The notes: generated from the sequence alone by a model not told the origin. Positions 12,426-24,797 are shown, counted from the first letter of the stretch. The stretch is DNA of 64,000 nucleotides from Odiellus spinosus (GCA_963920705.1 OY987238.1:10782183-10846182), one strand, 5' to 3'. Made by a program: numbers and translations.

Positions 12426-13897
12426 ACGTAAAACTAAACTTGATAGCACGAAAAAATTGAAAATGTAATTCATATTCGAAACAAAAATGAAGGTAGGCTC
12501 ATATCAAGCAGTCGTAGACTACTTCAACTATATACCTCCAAGATTGAACGAGTTATTGCACTTTTCTCTCATCGAATTTTTTTTTTCGTTTTTCTTATCT
12601 TTTCTGAAAATATGATCGATAGACTTACGTTTTATTAGCGGAAATCTCTAAGGCGCTTTTTCGATCCTTTTCTCCACCCATATTGCATATTTTAATCAAA
12701 ATCTTATGGTTAAAAAAAGAAACGAATACAATATGGTCTCATCGCCCGCGCCATTCTTTTTTATGTGGATTATGAATTTTAAATTATCTTTTTCGAGTTA
12801 GGTCTATCCTTCAGGCGCCGATGAATAACGCATAGGGTTTACCAAAAGTGTATATTTTTTCTGATTATCTTTTTATTCAGATTAATTAAATTCCAATATT
12901 GTTACATAATTTAAATTTTCATTTGCATTACGGAATTTTGCCGGAAGTTAGTTTTTCTACCATCAAACAAATGTACTTAAATGAGTTCTTGCTAGTATAT
13001 TATCTATATTTGTAATCCATTTTCAACTAGAGCTTGGAATCGAATACTCAGGTATTTTATTTTCGGATAAATTGTTTGTAACTAAAATAATGAAATTTGT
13101 ATATTCGTATAATTGTTAAGTTTACCCGAAGATAAGCATTTGGTGCTTTATATACGAACAAATTACTCGTATTCAAACGTATAACGATGAATAAGAAAAT
13201 TCACGTTTTCAGAATTAGTCTAAAATATAAGAAAAATAATTCAAATTGATTTTTAATTCGAAGAATATAAATAAAACAACGAACTAAGATTTTAAATCAT
13301 CTTTTTATTCATTATTTTTCACGAAAATAAATTTAGAATTTTTATCGCGGATAATATTCTAAGATAAGGCCATTTTTGGATAAAAACGGACATGGATTAT
13401 GTTTTTTTACTTTATCTTCGAATAAGTTAACTCGAATGAAAAATAGTATATTTTTAATCAAACAGATAATATACATCAAAATTAAGTAGATTTTATCCAA
13501 TTAATAAAAATTATACGAATTCCGAGCTCTATTCTCAACGAGCATTTTATTTGGTCTTCGTGAGAAATCTGTGGCATGTTCACTTTAAAAAAAAAAAAAA
13601 AAAAACAAAAAACGCCAATCCAACCTTTCGATAAATCTATTTTCCAATTTCAACATACAAGGTACGAATGATAAATGCGTTTAAAGATATCGAGCAAATC
13701 GTTATTTTCGGGGTAAAGTCCGTGAAAAATAGGTCTTTTTGATGTATGTTTTCAAGCGGAGAAAAAGTGATATTTTGATACACTCTATAAAAATTTATAT
13801 ACACATTTGGAAAATGTTTTCTTTATCTACTGGTTCAGCACCCGAAACTAATGCGTCAAATATTTTGTTTCTCATTGTTAAACCGAGTTTTAAGAAT
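12426..13897. other. AT-rich non-coding stretch
   Basis: No gene recognised. Very AT-rich with many short inverted words, and an A-rich run near 13588-13605. Confidence 0.5.
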
Positions 13898-14233
13898 TTA
13901 AGGGGAGAATGCAACCTAACAAGTGATTTTTAATCGATTTCTTATTGTTTAAATAGGCCTAATCCACTAGTGAAAAAAATTACGAACCAATATTAAACTA
14001 GAAATGAATTTAAAACTTACCCGGAAAATAGGCTTAGTGTGATTCATTCAGATCCTGATTTCCGCGCGTGTAAGGTCTAGCGACCAATCGAACGCGATTG
14101 TAAGTCTCGTGGAGATCTCTGCCGCTTTGTTTAAGCATAAACTTAGACTTTTTATTGAAGAATATGACATCTACCTGACTTAGTCACTACACGGGCTGTA
14201 TGGCATCCGCCCAAGCCCATACCTGGACACCAG

Positions 14234-14265
<32 letters not shown>

Positions 14266-14464
14266 CGACGGGCCTTTGCGCGTTCGTCGCTAAACCTTAC
14301 ACGGAAACAATTCAGTTGATCTCCATGAATCCAGCTAAGCCTATTTTTCGTGTAAGTTTTAAATTTATTTTTAGTTTAATATTTGTTTTGTAAGTAGTTA
14401 GGCAATTTTAAACGATAAGGATTCGATAAAAAATCACTTGTTATTAGGTTTCATTCTCCCTATA
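13898..14464. mobile_element. FB1 copy 3, interrupted by a poly(A)-tailed insert
   Basis: The left end is TTAAGGGGAGAATGCAACC and the right end reads GGTTTCATTCTCCCTATAA. The arms and core type I match copy 1 and the copy at 61550. The core is split at about 14126 by a foreign insert that ends in 29 A at 14265, after which the core resumes with CGACGGGCCTTTGCG. The nesting shows that the insert is younger than this copy. Confidence 0.75.
14126..14265 (+). mobile_element. poly(A)-tailed retroposed insert inside FB1
   Basis: About 110 bp of sequence seen nowhere else in the window is followed by 29 A (14237-14265). It interrupts the fold-back element between its GAGATCTC and CGACGGGCC words. 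Compared with intact copies about six bases of the target are missing and I see no target duplication. The body includes ACACGGGCTGTATGGCATCC and ends CTGGACACCAGAGC before the A run. This is consistent with a 5'-truncated LINE or SINE 3' end; the source is unknown. Confidence 0.55.
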
Positions 14465-15390
14465 AGAGATTATTTTAAAACCTCGTTTTAAAAATATAAA
14501 ACCCCTTCTTTCAAATTGTGTAAAAAAATATAATTCGAGGTGTAGATTCTGAAAAATATTTCAAATTGGTTGTTTTCTTTTAAATTGAACATCAAGATTT
14601 AGTTAGTTTAAAATGTTTTTATTGCAAAAATCCTTGATAGTAAATGAAATTTTTCTATTCGAATTTGAGACTCGAAAAAATTCCGTCTATCTACTGTTCG
14701 TCTTTATCCAAATCAGTGGTTTTTTCTTTCTTAAACTCGAGTCAAATATGGAGGCGAGTATTTTTTCTTGCAGTTCAGTTGGCGAGGAGGTTGACTTTTC
14801 TAAGAATTTGATTCGTCCACGCGGTCTGATCTCCTTCGCATGATGCCTTGCTATCTGTTCTAAAATTCCGATGAAGGCTTGTCTAAGTCATACACCCCCG
14901 CGAAACTATAGCTTTTATACGATAACGCAGACCTAAAAGAAAAAAATCCGGTTCCAAAAAATTGGTATAAGGAGGGTTAAAAGGTTCCAAAACTGTCTCC
15001 AATACTCTTCCACGCGTGAACCCGCGGTAAGCCGACACCATTTTTCATTTTGTCTGCACAGTCAATCGGTCCCTGTCCCATTTTTTTTTCTTTTAAACGC
15101 GCTGCATTTCAAATATCTTCGATAAGGAGTGTGAGTTTAAAAATATCGTAACACAAATTTCGATAGTGGGAATGTTTAGAGAGTATCAAAAGTGTTTTGA
15201 TTCGTTCAAAACACTTTAATATTGAAGATACGATGTATTTTTTCTTAGAACTTTGTTTATTTTTGTTTACAATCCCTTTCCAGAACGCGAATTTTTAGAA
15301 AAAAAGACTTTAAATCGGCAATTGCTTTTCTGGATAGCAGTTGTTAAAGGGAAACTCTGTACGCAAAACATTCAAGGGAAAGTACAAATA
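14465..15390. other. non-coding stretch
   Basis: No gene or repeat family recognised with confidence. Confidence 0.45.
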
Positions 15391-15608
15391 AGCCGAGTTC
15401 ATACTAGGCCTTGAAATCGGTTTAAACCGTTTCAAAACGTTTCGCTAAAGCCATCTTTCCTCGAATCGAGAGAAACTGCTTCGGGAACCAGCCGATAGCT
15501 GAAGTTACAATTTATCGATTTATGAAGATAATGTATGAACATGATTTGAAAATGGGTTTGATTTTGGCGTTTCAAATAGATTAAGAAATGCTAGTGTGAC
15601 CGTAGCTA
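15391..15608 (+). mobile_element. dispersed element family FB2, copy 2
   Basis: It begins AGCCGAGTTCATACTAGGCC and ends GCTAGTGTGACCGTAGCT. The middle is shorter than in the 45220 copy, so it carries an internal deletion. Confidence 0.65.
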
Positions 15609-16445
15609 TAGTGTTTGGGAAAAAACTATAGATGTCGCTATAAACTCTTTCTCTACGGAGGAGCTAAGAGAAGAAATGTAATACGTTGGTGGTAACCAGT
15701 CATTCAGATACTACTCCGTTGTTACTACGTTCTTTATATCGAAAATTGATCGAAGCTAGCTGTTCTTCATTCCGTTTAAAATGCTTTCTTTAAACTCATC
15801 TTCCGTCCACGGGAAAAGGTTAACCATTTAGGTCAATCCGATCGTCTCATCAGAACAGGATAATGTTCAAGCCCGCGACTATTAGTTTTGATCAATCATC
15901 AGACTATATAATATTATTACATAGATAGGGATAAGTTTTTTTTTCTTGGCCCCTAACCATAAGAGGCCGATTTTTATATCCTTGCAAATGAGATTTATCT
16001 CCGCGTTCTATACTACTTCTCTCGTTCGCCTAGGCTTCCCGAGTGCTAGAAAACTCTAATAACTATGTTTCTTGGCATAAATCTCCTTTATTGGAAGCCG
16101 GTCACGACTCTGAAATATTACCGTCGCTCGAAGCAACCCCTTTTCTTCTATCCACGAGCCAGTGATGATGATATTACTTAATCGAAGGGATAAATATCGA
16201 AATATACCGAAACTATACTTGTAATTTAACGAATTAATCTGGTAAAACAGAAGATCACCGATTAGGGGCCCAAGTACGTTTTGCAAAATATTTATGATTA
16301 TAAGTTGAACGATACAAACCTTGCAGTTGCGCAGCGCCAGAGAAACAAATCTCTTGAGGTAGACCTTTTGCAGTTCCCTAATAAGAGAAAGTCATGAAAA
16401 TAGCGCAAGATATATTACATGACTTTGGTTTGGTTAGGTTATAAC
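15609..16445. other. non-coding stretch
   Basis: No gene recognised; the minus-strand open frame at 16056-16286 has no recognisable family features. Confidence 0.45.
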
Positions 16446-16681
16446 TTAATAGTGAAATCGGCAGCTCCACTCTTTGGAGAAATTCTGGTGTTTGGGGGAA
16501 TACAATATAGCCCGCCTAAATTCCGTCCCTCTCCCCACTCAAAATATCGAGGAAGAGTCCAAATCACTTGAGTCAGACAGGGGTGATGACTTTTTTCGCT
16601 GGTTTTAAGTGTACCCTTTGCTGATAGTATTATGCTACGGGGTGTTGTTTACTTTTATGGAATACAGTGATAGACTTTTGG
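16446..16681 (+). mobile_element. inverted-end element family FB3, copy 2 (left end lost)
   Basis: The right inverted end is intact: ACCCTTTGCTGATAGTATTA, then CTACGGGGTGTTGTTTAC, then GTGATAGACTTTTGG. The left third is missing. The core words CACTCTTTGGAG and GACAGGGGTGATGAC are present. Confidence 0.65.
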
Positions 16682-16935
16682 TTGAACAGATAATACGCGG
16701 GTAGATAGGGTCATCATTTCAAGTCTAAAGTGATAGGCTTAGCTTTGCCCATCAACAATTTACCACATCATTCAAATATATCGTTATCACACGTTTGTAT
16801 ATTTAAAGCCATAGAAATCGGCTGCGTATATAGTAAAGCCAAGGGCATATACGTCTCTATATTGGCCAACTCGCGCCTCTAATAAAAGTCTAAAGGACAC
16901 GAAACCAGCTTAAACGGCTTTATAAGACAGGATGG

Positions 16936-16954
16936 TATATATATATATATATAT
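16936..16954. repeat. (TA)n microsatellite
   Basis: A run of alternating T and A followed by imperfect TATATA words to about 16975. Confidence 0.8.
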
Positions 16955-17247
16955 TTATATATACTCTATATATATGAGGGAACTGGCCGTGCCAACGAGA
17001 TTACCGGTATAATATCGACGAAACTGTCTCTATATAGCGCAGCGAAGAGTAAGGACCTATCGTCATATATCTAAGACCTATAGGAAATGGGAACCTAATC
17101 AAGAAGAATGGAACTATAGCCCATGCCAGAGGAGCGAGACAAGCCGATAGAGGCGTATAGCCCAAAAACAGACCAACTTGTGGTTATATTGAACTAATAT
17201 GAAGTTGTCCTTGGAACTCTTCTCCTGTTCATCGTGACGCGGTATCT

Positions 17248-17355
17248 TTAAAGGGAGATTCCTACCTAATAACAAGGGATTTTTTTTATCGACTCCTTAT
17301 CGTTTAAATAGGCCTAATCCAAGTAAAAATAATTAAAAACAATTATTAAACTAAA
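17248..17355. mobile_element. FB1 left-arm fragment
   Basis: Starts TTAAAGGGAGATTCCTACC and follows the FB1 arm through AAATAGGCCTAATCC, then loses similarity after the ATTAAACTA word. The right arm is absent. Confidence 0.6.
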
Positions 17356-18460
17356 GTATAGATATAGATTTAGTTTTTTAATGATCTTTCCGAAAATGCT
17401 ACTTAAATTCCATTTGGAATAATGATATCATTATTTTTCCACTTCGTTACATTTGAATGTTATCACCAGCTTGCTTATATCTAGGAAACTAGTAGGGGAA
17501 GATATACCCCAAAACCTTTATTCTTTCCTTACATAACATGGGTATAAAGTACAAGTTTAGTTGGGAATCAGAATCGACTTTTTCCGTGGCGCGGTCCTAA
17601 AATGTGACTGCATATTGATGCGTTTGCGGTTTCCTTAGCCCTCATCTCATCTTTCTTTCCTTGATGTCGGGAAATTCGTCACTATTATCGCCTTGTTTCC
17701 CGGCGGGGGCTTCCACGCTTCTTTTTCTTACATTTTTTCCTTTCAATGGACATTTTTTTTTTCTACGTATTGAAATTCAAATTTAGATTACCCAAAATGT
17801 AAAAATTATGCTAGTGAATGTAAATTTTACGAGTTTGTCTCAAAGGTATTAATCTATATGATCTCTAAATATACTAAATCTTTTCAATTCTTATGAAGGG
17901 TGGTTTTTGTGTTAAAATATGTATTTTTTTTGAAGTCCGACTTGCAATTTTAGAATACTATAAATTCAATTTATCCTAGGATTTTTTAGAATTACATTTT
18001 TATCAAAGTAAATCGCAAAAGGCTAAAAAAACTAGCCTACTTTACATATTTAGACTTCTTTTGTTTAACAAGAATATTTTCTTGCAATTTTTAGGGCGAT
18101 AATTTATTTTAAATCGTTTTAAAAACTTTTAATTGAAAAATGTGTTTTTGTTTTTTTTTAGGTCTATTTTGCCGGATTACCTAGTTTTTCAACCTCAGAT
18201 AGCAGATAATTTCCGATATTCCTGAGGGAAAGATTGCGTTTCATATCCACAAGCTTCTTAATTGAAAACAACATTAAGGTAAGACAATTAAATTTTGTTT
18301 TTTGATACCGGTAGTGAATCTCATTTATGAAATCGATGGTAAATTAGGATTATTTAACTTGATTTTATTAGTTGATATGCAAATGACATGGGGTATGTTA
18401 ATTGCTTCATTGCATAGTTAAACCTTTGTTTCATTTGCTATAAGGAGTATTATTTATTTA
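17356..18460. other. non-coding AT-rich stretch
   Basis: No gene or known repeat seen. Confidence 0.45.
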
Positions 18461-18570
18461 ATTTGAGAGTTAATTTATGCGTGTTATTTTATTTGAGAGG
18501 TAATTTATGCGTGTTATTTTATTTGAGAGGTAATTTATGCGTGTTATTTCATTTGAGATGTAATTTATCA
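18461..18570. repeat. 30-bp tandem repeat, about 3.7 units
   Basis: Three units, each ATTTGAGAGGTAATTTATGC followed by GTGTTATTTT with one or two changes, then a partial fourth unit. No open frame crosses it usefully. Confidence 0.85.
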
Positions 18571-19315
18571 TTATTTATTTTGATAGAAGTTAAATAACGA
18601 TTGATAAAATTACAAAGATAGCTCTAAAAGGGGTTTACCCTAAAGGTTGTCATCCGCGTCAGATTATGACGAGGCAAATAACAAATTCTAATCAATATTG
18701 GATAAATGAAGCATTTTAATATCCTAAAGATATTAATATATGACAGCTGTTTAATTTATGCCCCTATATTACGGTCTGTCGCATGAGTCACTTGGTCCTC
18801 TAAATACTCGCAATGGGTATCCGCTCCCATATCCGAATGTTGAATGATTTAACCTCGCCTAAGTGGGTGCTATAAGGGTTGACTAAACATTATCCGCTTT
18901 CCAGAGTAGGCCTAATATAACCTACTGTTTAATTATCAAAACTTGCACGCCGATAGCTCTTATCTCTCGGAACAGTGCCCTAGTTCCGGTGAATTTATAT
19001 CAGTTTCCTGTCCTTATATACTGTTTGTAACATTGACGTTTGCGACTCGTCGTCGTGAGAATTTACAACACACGTCAGTTTTGAAATTCAAAGTGATTCT
19101 GCAGACTGTAGCTCGAGATTATCGACGAATAACAGACCTTGAATTTGCGAGGTTCTCCGGGGGCCCTGAAAATCTTAAAATTAATTATATTAGGACCCCT
19201 GTAGCTTCATTTTAAAATTATTGCGGTCCCATAATTTTTTTAATAAACCAGATAATTTTTTAGTTAAATTCATGATATTTTATTGAGATATGGAGTATTT
19301 AGTGCACGTAATTGA
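18571..19315. other. non-coding stretch
   Basis: A GC-richer patch at 18943-19160 is open for 90 codons but has no family features I recognise. I leave it as non-coding. Confidence 0.4.
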
Positions 19316-19322
19316 ATTCAAT

Positions 19323-19659
19323 CAGAAGCCAATGAAACCCTCCTTTGAAGTCTACTACTCTAATGTTCCATATAGCGCGCCTCTCTGTATGGGTAAAATT
19401 CCCAATTTTACGAGATCGGAGGGGTCCTACTTCATGCCCCCTGTCTACGGAAAATCGGAAATTCTCTCTCTCCACAAACGACGACGTTTTTTCGACGAAC
19501 TTCAAGGCTGCTAGAGATATTCGCTCGACGAACTCCCGCTCCGAAAATATCTACCGTTAGGAGGCGTACGAATCGCGCTTTTTGAAACTAACCCATGCAG
19601 AGAAGAGTAGACAAGACCCGGGAGTAATAGACTTCAAAGGAGGGTTTCATCGGCTTCTG
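19323..19659 (-). mobile_element. MITE family FB4 (7-bp target duplication), copy 2
   Basis: A 337-bp copy in the opposite orientation to copies 1 and 3. The ends are CAGAAGCCAATGAAACCCTC and the matching inverted end finishing CGGCTTCTG. It is flanked by ATTCAAT at 19316-19322 and 19660-19666. Confidence 0.85.
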
Positions 19660-20136
19660 ATTCAATTCATATTGCTTCAGATATTTTAGAATTGTTTGTA
19701 GCCAAAAACAAATGCAACTACTATATTTGCATTTATTTATTCAGGATTTTTTCGAAGATAAATATTTAAAGCTTAATCTTTAAACCAGTTTCTCGTTTTT
19801 TAACAAATAACAGAGAAAGAAAATTCGTATTTTCTTAGAAATTGTGTAAAAAAAGAATTGAATTTTACTTAAAATTCGAAGAAAATAAAACAAAGCATAG
19901 CTTTGTTTTATTCTTTATTATTTTCAACGAAAATATATTTTCAAAATTTCTTATACGAACATATAACTCGGTTAATCTTCTAGGATAAGGTCATTTTTCG
20001 AATACGAACAGATTCGATTTTCATTTTCTATTTTTCTTCGGATTAAGTTCCTAAAAATATTCAAGTTTAAATCAAAGGTATAGTATCTGATTATAATTTA
20101 GATCTCATCCAATTAATAAAAATCTTTGTTAGTACT

Positions 20137-20516
20137 AAAAATCTATCACTTTATTACCATAAAAGAAAACAACGCCCCGTAGCTTAATACTATCAACAAA
20201 GGTTCAGGTAAAGGTACCAACAGATTCTGATTCGAGACACTCTAGCGGCCGCTGTTGGTATAAATAGTGAAATCGGAAGCGCCACTCTTTGGAGAAATTC
20301 CGTAGTGGGGGAAGAAAATATAACCAAGCGCGGCCCGCCTAAATTCCGTCCCTCTCTCCCGACTAAAAATATCAAGGAAGAGTCCAAATTACTGGAGCCA
20401 GACAGGGGTGATGACTTTTTTGGTTATTTTTAAGTAATCTGCTATGACGAAAAACGGAACCTTTGCTGATAGAATTAGTCTACGGGAAGTTGTTCACATT
20501 TATGCAACTTTTGATA
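20137..20516 (-). mobile_element. inverted-end element family FB3, copy 3
   Basis: Both inverted ends are visible: the left AATCTATCACTTTATTACCA then AACAACGCCCCGTAGC, and the right GGAACCTTTGCTGATAG then GTTGTTCACATTTATG. The core words CACTCTAGCGGCCGC and GACAGGGGTGATGAC are present. Strand is nominal because the ends are symmetric. Confidence 0.65.
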
Positions 20517-21044
20517 ATACTAGGAGAATAAAATGATTACTTCTGTAGTTAGGGCAGATGTTACTATCAATCGGAGTTGGCTGTTTGGGGGAATCGACTC
20601 AATCTTGATTGAACGTTATATATATATATTCGTTCCGAAGCTTATTCACTAACTGAAACAAACCCCCCTCCTTATGTAATAACGCTTATACCTTAAACTG
20701 TCAAATTATTGATTTCTCTATACCAAGGAGCATCATATGTGCACAGCAATCTATAATCAAATATACGGTTGATGGTTAAACCCTTATGGAAAGCGTTCGC
20801 CTAGCTCAATACGATATTAGAGAAGGTATACAGATATAGAAGTCAATTATGCATGTATAGTTTCTAAGCTAGGGTTTTCGCTCAAGTTAATCAATTCAAA
20901 TCAAATAGATGAAAAGAAGAAAATATAAGAATATTTTATTCCCACCTCCAGCGATCCCGGTGTGCGCTGTATACTTCAAACTCATTTTTGGGTCTTGACT
21001 GACCGTGTAAGACTTTCTTGGTTTTCGATTCTACAAAGAGACGA

Positions 21045-21616
21045 AAGCCTCGTTCATACCTACACTTAAAAGCTCTTCGATTTCATTAACTGATTATCAA
21101 ACCAACGTGGGAAATAGGTTCTTGTTGGTTCGGGAAGAAATTGGGTAAAGTTACGTTCATTTCGACTTTTAGTTCGTTTTCAAACCGTTGCGAACGATCA
21201 AATCGATTTTTCAAGAGAATAAGTTGATAATTTTTGGACAAAGGATCTCTATAGATGACCCAAAAGTTTTCCATTTTAACCTTTCCAAAACGGTTAAAAG
21301 TGATTTCAAAGTCTCTCGTATGAACGCAGCTCTAGACACTTCAGTTCCAAACATGCTTTGGGGGACGGATTTGCTGAAAGATCTTAAAAAACATGATTAA
21401 ATTTATAAATTTTGGCAAAATTAATTAATCTACGAATTACAAACACGTTCAACTATTTTAAGATAATTACTTGTAATTTTTTAATTCTGGGCATTTTTTA
21501 AAATTACGCTAAGACTTGGTTAGGGGCGATTTGGAACGAACCGACTTGTCAGCGTTGTGAACCAGGGTAAGGAGAAACGCTTTCCACCTGTTTCAGAAGT
21601 ATGAACGAGGCTTAAG
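21045..21616. mobile_element. composite inverted-end element with a nested insert
   Basis: It starts AAGCCTCGTTCATACC and ends AGTATGAACGAGGCTT, an inverted pair. Segments at 21085-21150 and 21340-21520 match the element at 22571-22860. The piece between them, about 21153-21335, is absent from the other copy, ends GTATGAACGCAGC (an FB2-like end) and looks like a later nested insertion. Confidence 0.5.
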
Positions 21617-22570
21617 AAGCTAGAAGGTCGGATGAAGAGGGTGAAAGGGAAGCCCCTTGAGGCTGTATTTTCCGCCAACGACCTTTTTCTTTTTTCCAAA
21701 TCTTCTCGCCTTCCTTCATCCTAGAATGTTGACAAGGTGATCGAGGCAACTTGAATTACTTCAGCCCTATGATGTCCAAAATTAAAACTTTGTCGTTTTA
21801 ATTACTATAACAGATAGGAAACAAACCTCTCGTATTCAGATATGTACTTTTAAAAACTATTTTAAAGTCTATATGGTGCAAACCGCCGAGTAAGCTAAGA
21901 CAAGGACAGTTACTTACCACATAAATACCTTGTTTGACGTATATTTGATCAATCTTTCAAATTATTATCAGACTTTATTACCAGGATAAGATCAAGAGGT
22001 TTAGATTATCCCAAACTCTTCACGATACATTAACTAATTTATGGATTAGGAAATTGGGCGTTCACTTTCCGTGTACCCAGTCGGTAATATACCTTAGAAC
22101 TTCAGATATTCCGATGGTGTAAAAAGTCACCAAAAAAAAGTAAAGATCTGGCAATCTTTGATCGAGAACTCGTCGAAGCTGGTGTAGACCCATTAAGTAG
22201 AGCTCGAGCCTCTTTTCTGATGGGGCCAACACTTCTCATGGCCCGGGCTACGAAACACGCGCGCATTTTTTCCCGGGAGAGACTTAGTCTTAACTAGGAT
22301 AAAGAGGAAAAATCGTCCTGTAATTGGTCTTTCTCGCGTGGCCCGAAGGCGCGACGAGCCAACAATCTCTGTTTACGCATTCACTCCACATATTCTAGGC
22401 GAAATATAATCTTTCTTCTTCTAAGAACACTGTCAAATAATGTTTGTTGAAAAAAATATATGAATTTATCTTGTAAATGTAATGATGGGTATTGATTATC
22501 GCTTTTCCGAGAATTTATTGAGAATCCGAGTACTTAAGAAGAGAGAATTATACTTGTAGTACCAAGATCT

Positions 22571-22860
22571 TAAGCCTCGTTTATACATAGACCTAGATTT
22601 GCGTTTTGATTTCTATAACTGGTTATCAAACGTGAGAAATCAGTTCGTGTTGGTTCGGGAAACAATTTGGTCAAGTTGCTTCAGTTCAAACCTCTCTGAA
22701 AATAACAAATTTGCTGATAAATCTTAAAATAACGCGATGAAAATTATAGTTTCTGTCAAAAATAACTAAGCACCGAGTTTACTAATTAGTGTGAGATAAT
22801 TATTTATAAATTTTAATATCTGGGAATTTTTAAAAACGACTCTAAGCCTTGGCGTCTGTT
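22571..22860 (+). mobile_element. second copy of the 21045 element, without the nested insert
   Basis: It begins TTAAGCCTCGTTTATACATAG and shares GGTTATCAAAC, TTGGTTCGGGAA and TCTAAGCCTTGG-like words with the 21045 copy. The far inverted end is not clear. Confidence 0.45.
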
Positions 22861-23400
22861 TGACTTTTCATTTCAATTTGCTCCCATCAGGAAATATCTA
22901 ATGGTTCAGTTTGGAAAATTACTTCTAAATTCGACCTCATAATACTTCTATTTGACACAAACGTTACTCTATGTTAGTTTCTTTTTAAATTATTAATTTT
23001 GAAACAGTGAAATTATATTCAGTTTTTGTATGATATTGATTTCATCCTCGTCAATTGTCTTTCGAAATTGAACCATTTGTTTCTCGTTGAGACTCTAATC
23101 TTATACCCGCGGGGGCATCATTCTTCGCGGTGGTGAAAGCGCGAAAGAAAAGAAAATGGAATTAAGATATGAAGCCCTTAGAAGGATATGGAGGAAAAGG
23201 TATATAACGGGGGTAGCTAAGTGGAAATTGTGTTTTGAGGCGAAAGCGCGGGAGTTCTGCTTATTTGACGCGGATAGCTAAAGACGCGTTACGGCGCTCC
23301 AATGGGAAAGGGGTTCATGCCCTTTTTTCTTCTTTTTCTATCTCGTTTTCGATTAGCGTCACCCTTCGAGTCAATATCCTACCAGTTTTTGTCCCACCAG

Positions 23401-23496
23401 GCGGAAAACCAGGGAATCAGCCTCCGGAACTTTGGCGTTTCCCTGACCAACTTCGCTGTCAACATCAGCGAACAGGGTTCCGCAATGGACATGTAG
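23401..23496 (+). CDS. candidate 3'-terminal coding exon, unknown gene
   Basis: A pyrimidine-rich tract ending TTTTTGTCCCACCAG is followed by 31 codons (AENQGISLRNFGVSL at the start) and a TAG. Codon choice (AAC, CTG, GTC, ATC, TTC) is GC-richer than the surrounding DNA, which is what makes it look like an exon. I do not recognise the protein and found no partner exon upstream on the plus strand. If real it would be the last exon of a gene converging on the receptor gene. It could also be chance. Confidence 0.25.
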   Translation, partial: AENQGISLRNFGVSLTNFAVNISEQGSAMDM

Positions 23497-24436
23497 ATCA
23501 TAGTACAATTTCCAAACATAAATTTCAAGGAAGAATGAACCATATTAGATTGACAAGGCAGAATTTGTATAATTAATAGGATTAATTGGAATAATATTCA
23601 ATTAATTATCTGAATTCTCAAATTCAATTTTTTAAGGTCATTCTACGTCATCAAGGGGATAATTTATAATTTGAATATTTTTTATTTCAATTTTCTTTCT
23701 TGATGATTCTTATAAACTCTTCAACCCCCCCCCCCCAAGAACATTTTATTTTTAAATTTTTATTAAAAAATGAATGACCTTCGACTAAAAAGGGGACAGT
23801 AACATTTCAAATTATTAAGAATCTTTAATATTGTATCAATCCTTCTCAACTTTGACTATTGTCCATTGAAATCGACAAGTCAACTTGAACAGAAACTCTA
23901 GTATATGATACGAGATATTAAATCTAGAATATAAGAAAAATTTTCTTTTGGAGAAAATACGAAAAGTTTTCCATTTTGGTTGTCCACTGGATTACACGCG
24001 TTAGAAGATGAAAGGGGTGTTAGATATATTCGTAATGACATAATTTCTTAAGCATGCCTTCGTTTACATTGCTTTTAAGTAAGTAGACGAACTGTACGAG
24101 TTCTTTTCATAGACGTACCAAGGAAAAATTTTTTTTTTTCGTTTTTTGGGAAATTTTTTAACATTAAAACCAACGTACTAGAAACGAGCAATAGTTTACC
24201 CCTAATACTTAATGGGGCCGAAATGTTTTCCGCCTATGCGCTTTATATTATTTTTATTTTCACATAAATCATTCGGATATTATCTGTCGAGATATTTCGT
24301 GTTATGCCTTAAGTTATTTTCAATTACATTTGATAACACGTGGAAAGTTATAGGATCGCTTTGTATCAATGTATAAAGCCATGTTAGAGGGAGGTAACTA
24401 TAGTAGCTAAATTCTACTAAAAAGCAAAAGTTATAA
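23497..24436. other. non-coding stretch with a C12 run
   Basis: A run of 12 C lies at 23725-23736. An ATTAAA at 23762-23767 could serve as a poly(A) signal for the weak exon just upstream; otherwise nothing is recognised. Confidence 0.4.
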
Positions 24437-24797
24437 CCAAAAGTCTATAACGTTATTCCATAAGTTAACAACACCCCGTAGCTTAATACTATGTAAATGT
24501 ACCGGCAGATTCTGATTCGAGACACTCTAGCGGTTGCAGTCGGTGTAAATAGGGAAATCAGAAGCGCCACTCTTTGGAGAAATTCCGTAGTTGGGAGGGA
24601 GGTTTATGTAACCAAGGGCGGCCCGCTTAAATTCCATACCTCTCGACTGACTCAACATATCCAGGAAGAGTCCAAATCACTCTAACCAGACAGGGGTGAT
24701 GACTTTTTCAATATTTTTAAATTTACCTGGTTATATGCTGATAGTCTTAAGCTTCGGGGAGTTGTTTACTTTTATGTAATATGGTGATAGACTTTTG
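24437..24797 (+). mobile_element. inverted-end element family FB3, copy 4
   Basis: Left end CCAAAAGTCTATAACGTTAT then AACAACACCCCGTAGC; right end GCTGATAGTCTTAAGC, GGGGAGTTGTTTACTTTTAT and TGATAGACTTTTG. Matching over about 70 bases at both ends makes this one of the best copies for defining the inverted repeat. Confidence 0.7.

Noticed and set aside
23235-23576. 113-codon plus-strand frame overlapping the candidate exon
   Set aside because: In a different frame from the codon-biased stretch, with Arg/Pro/His-rich frameshift-like composition.
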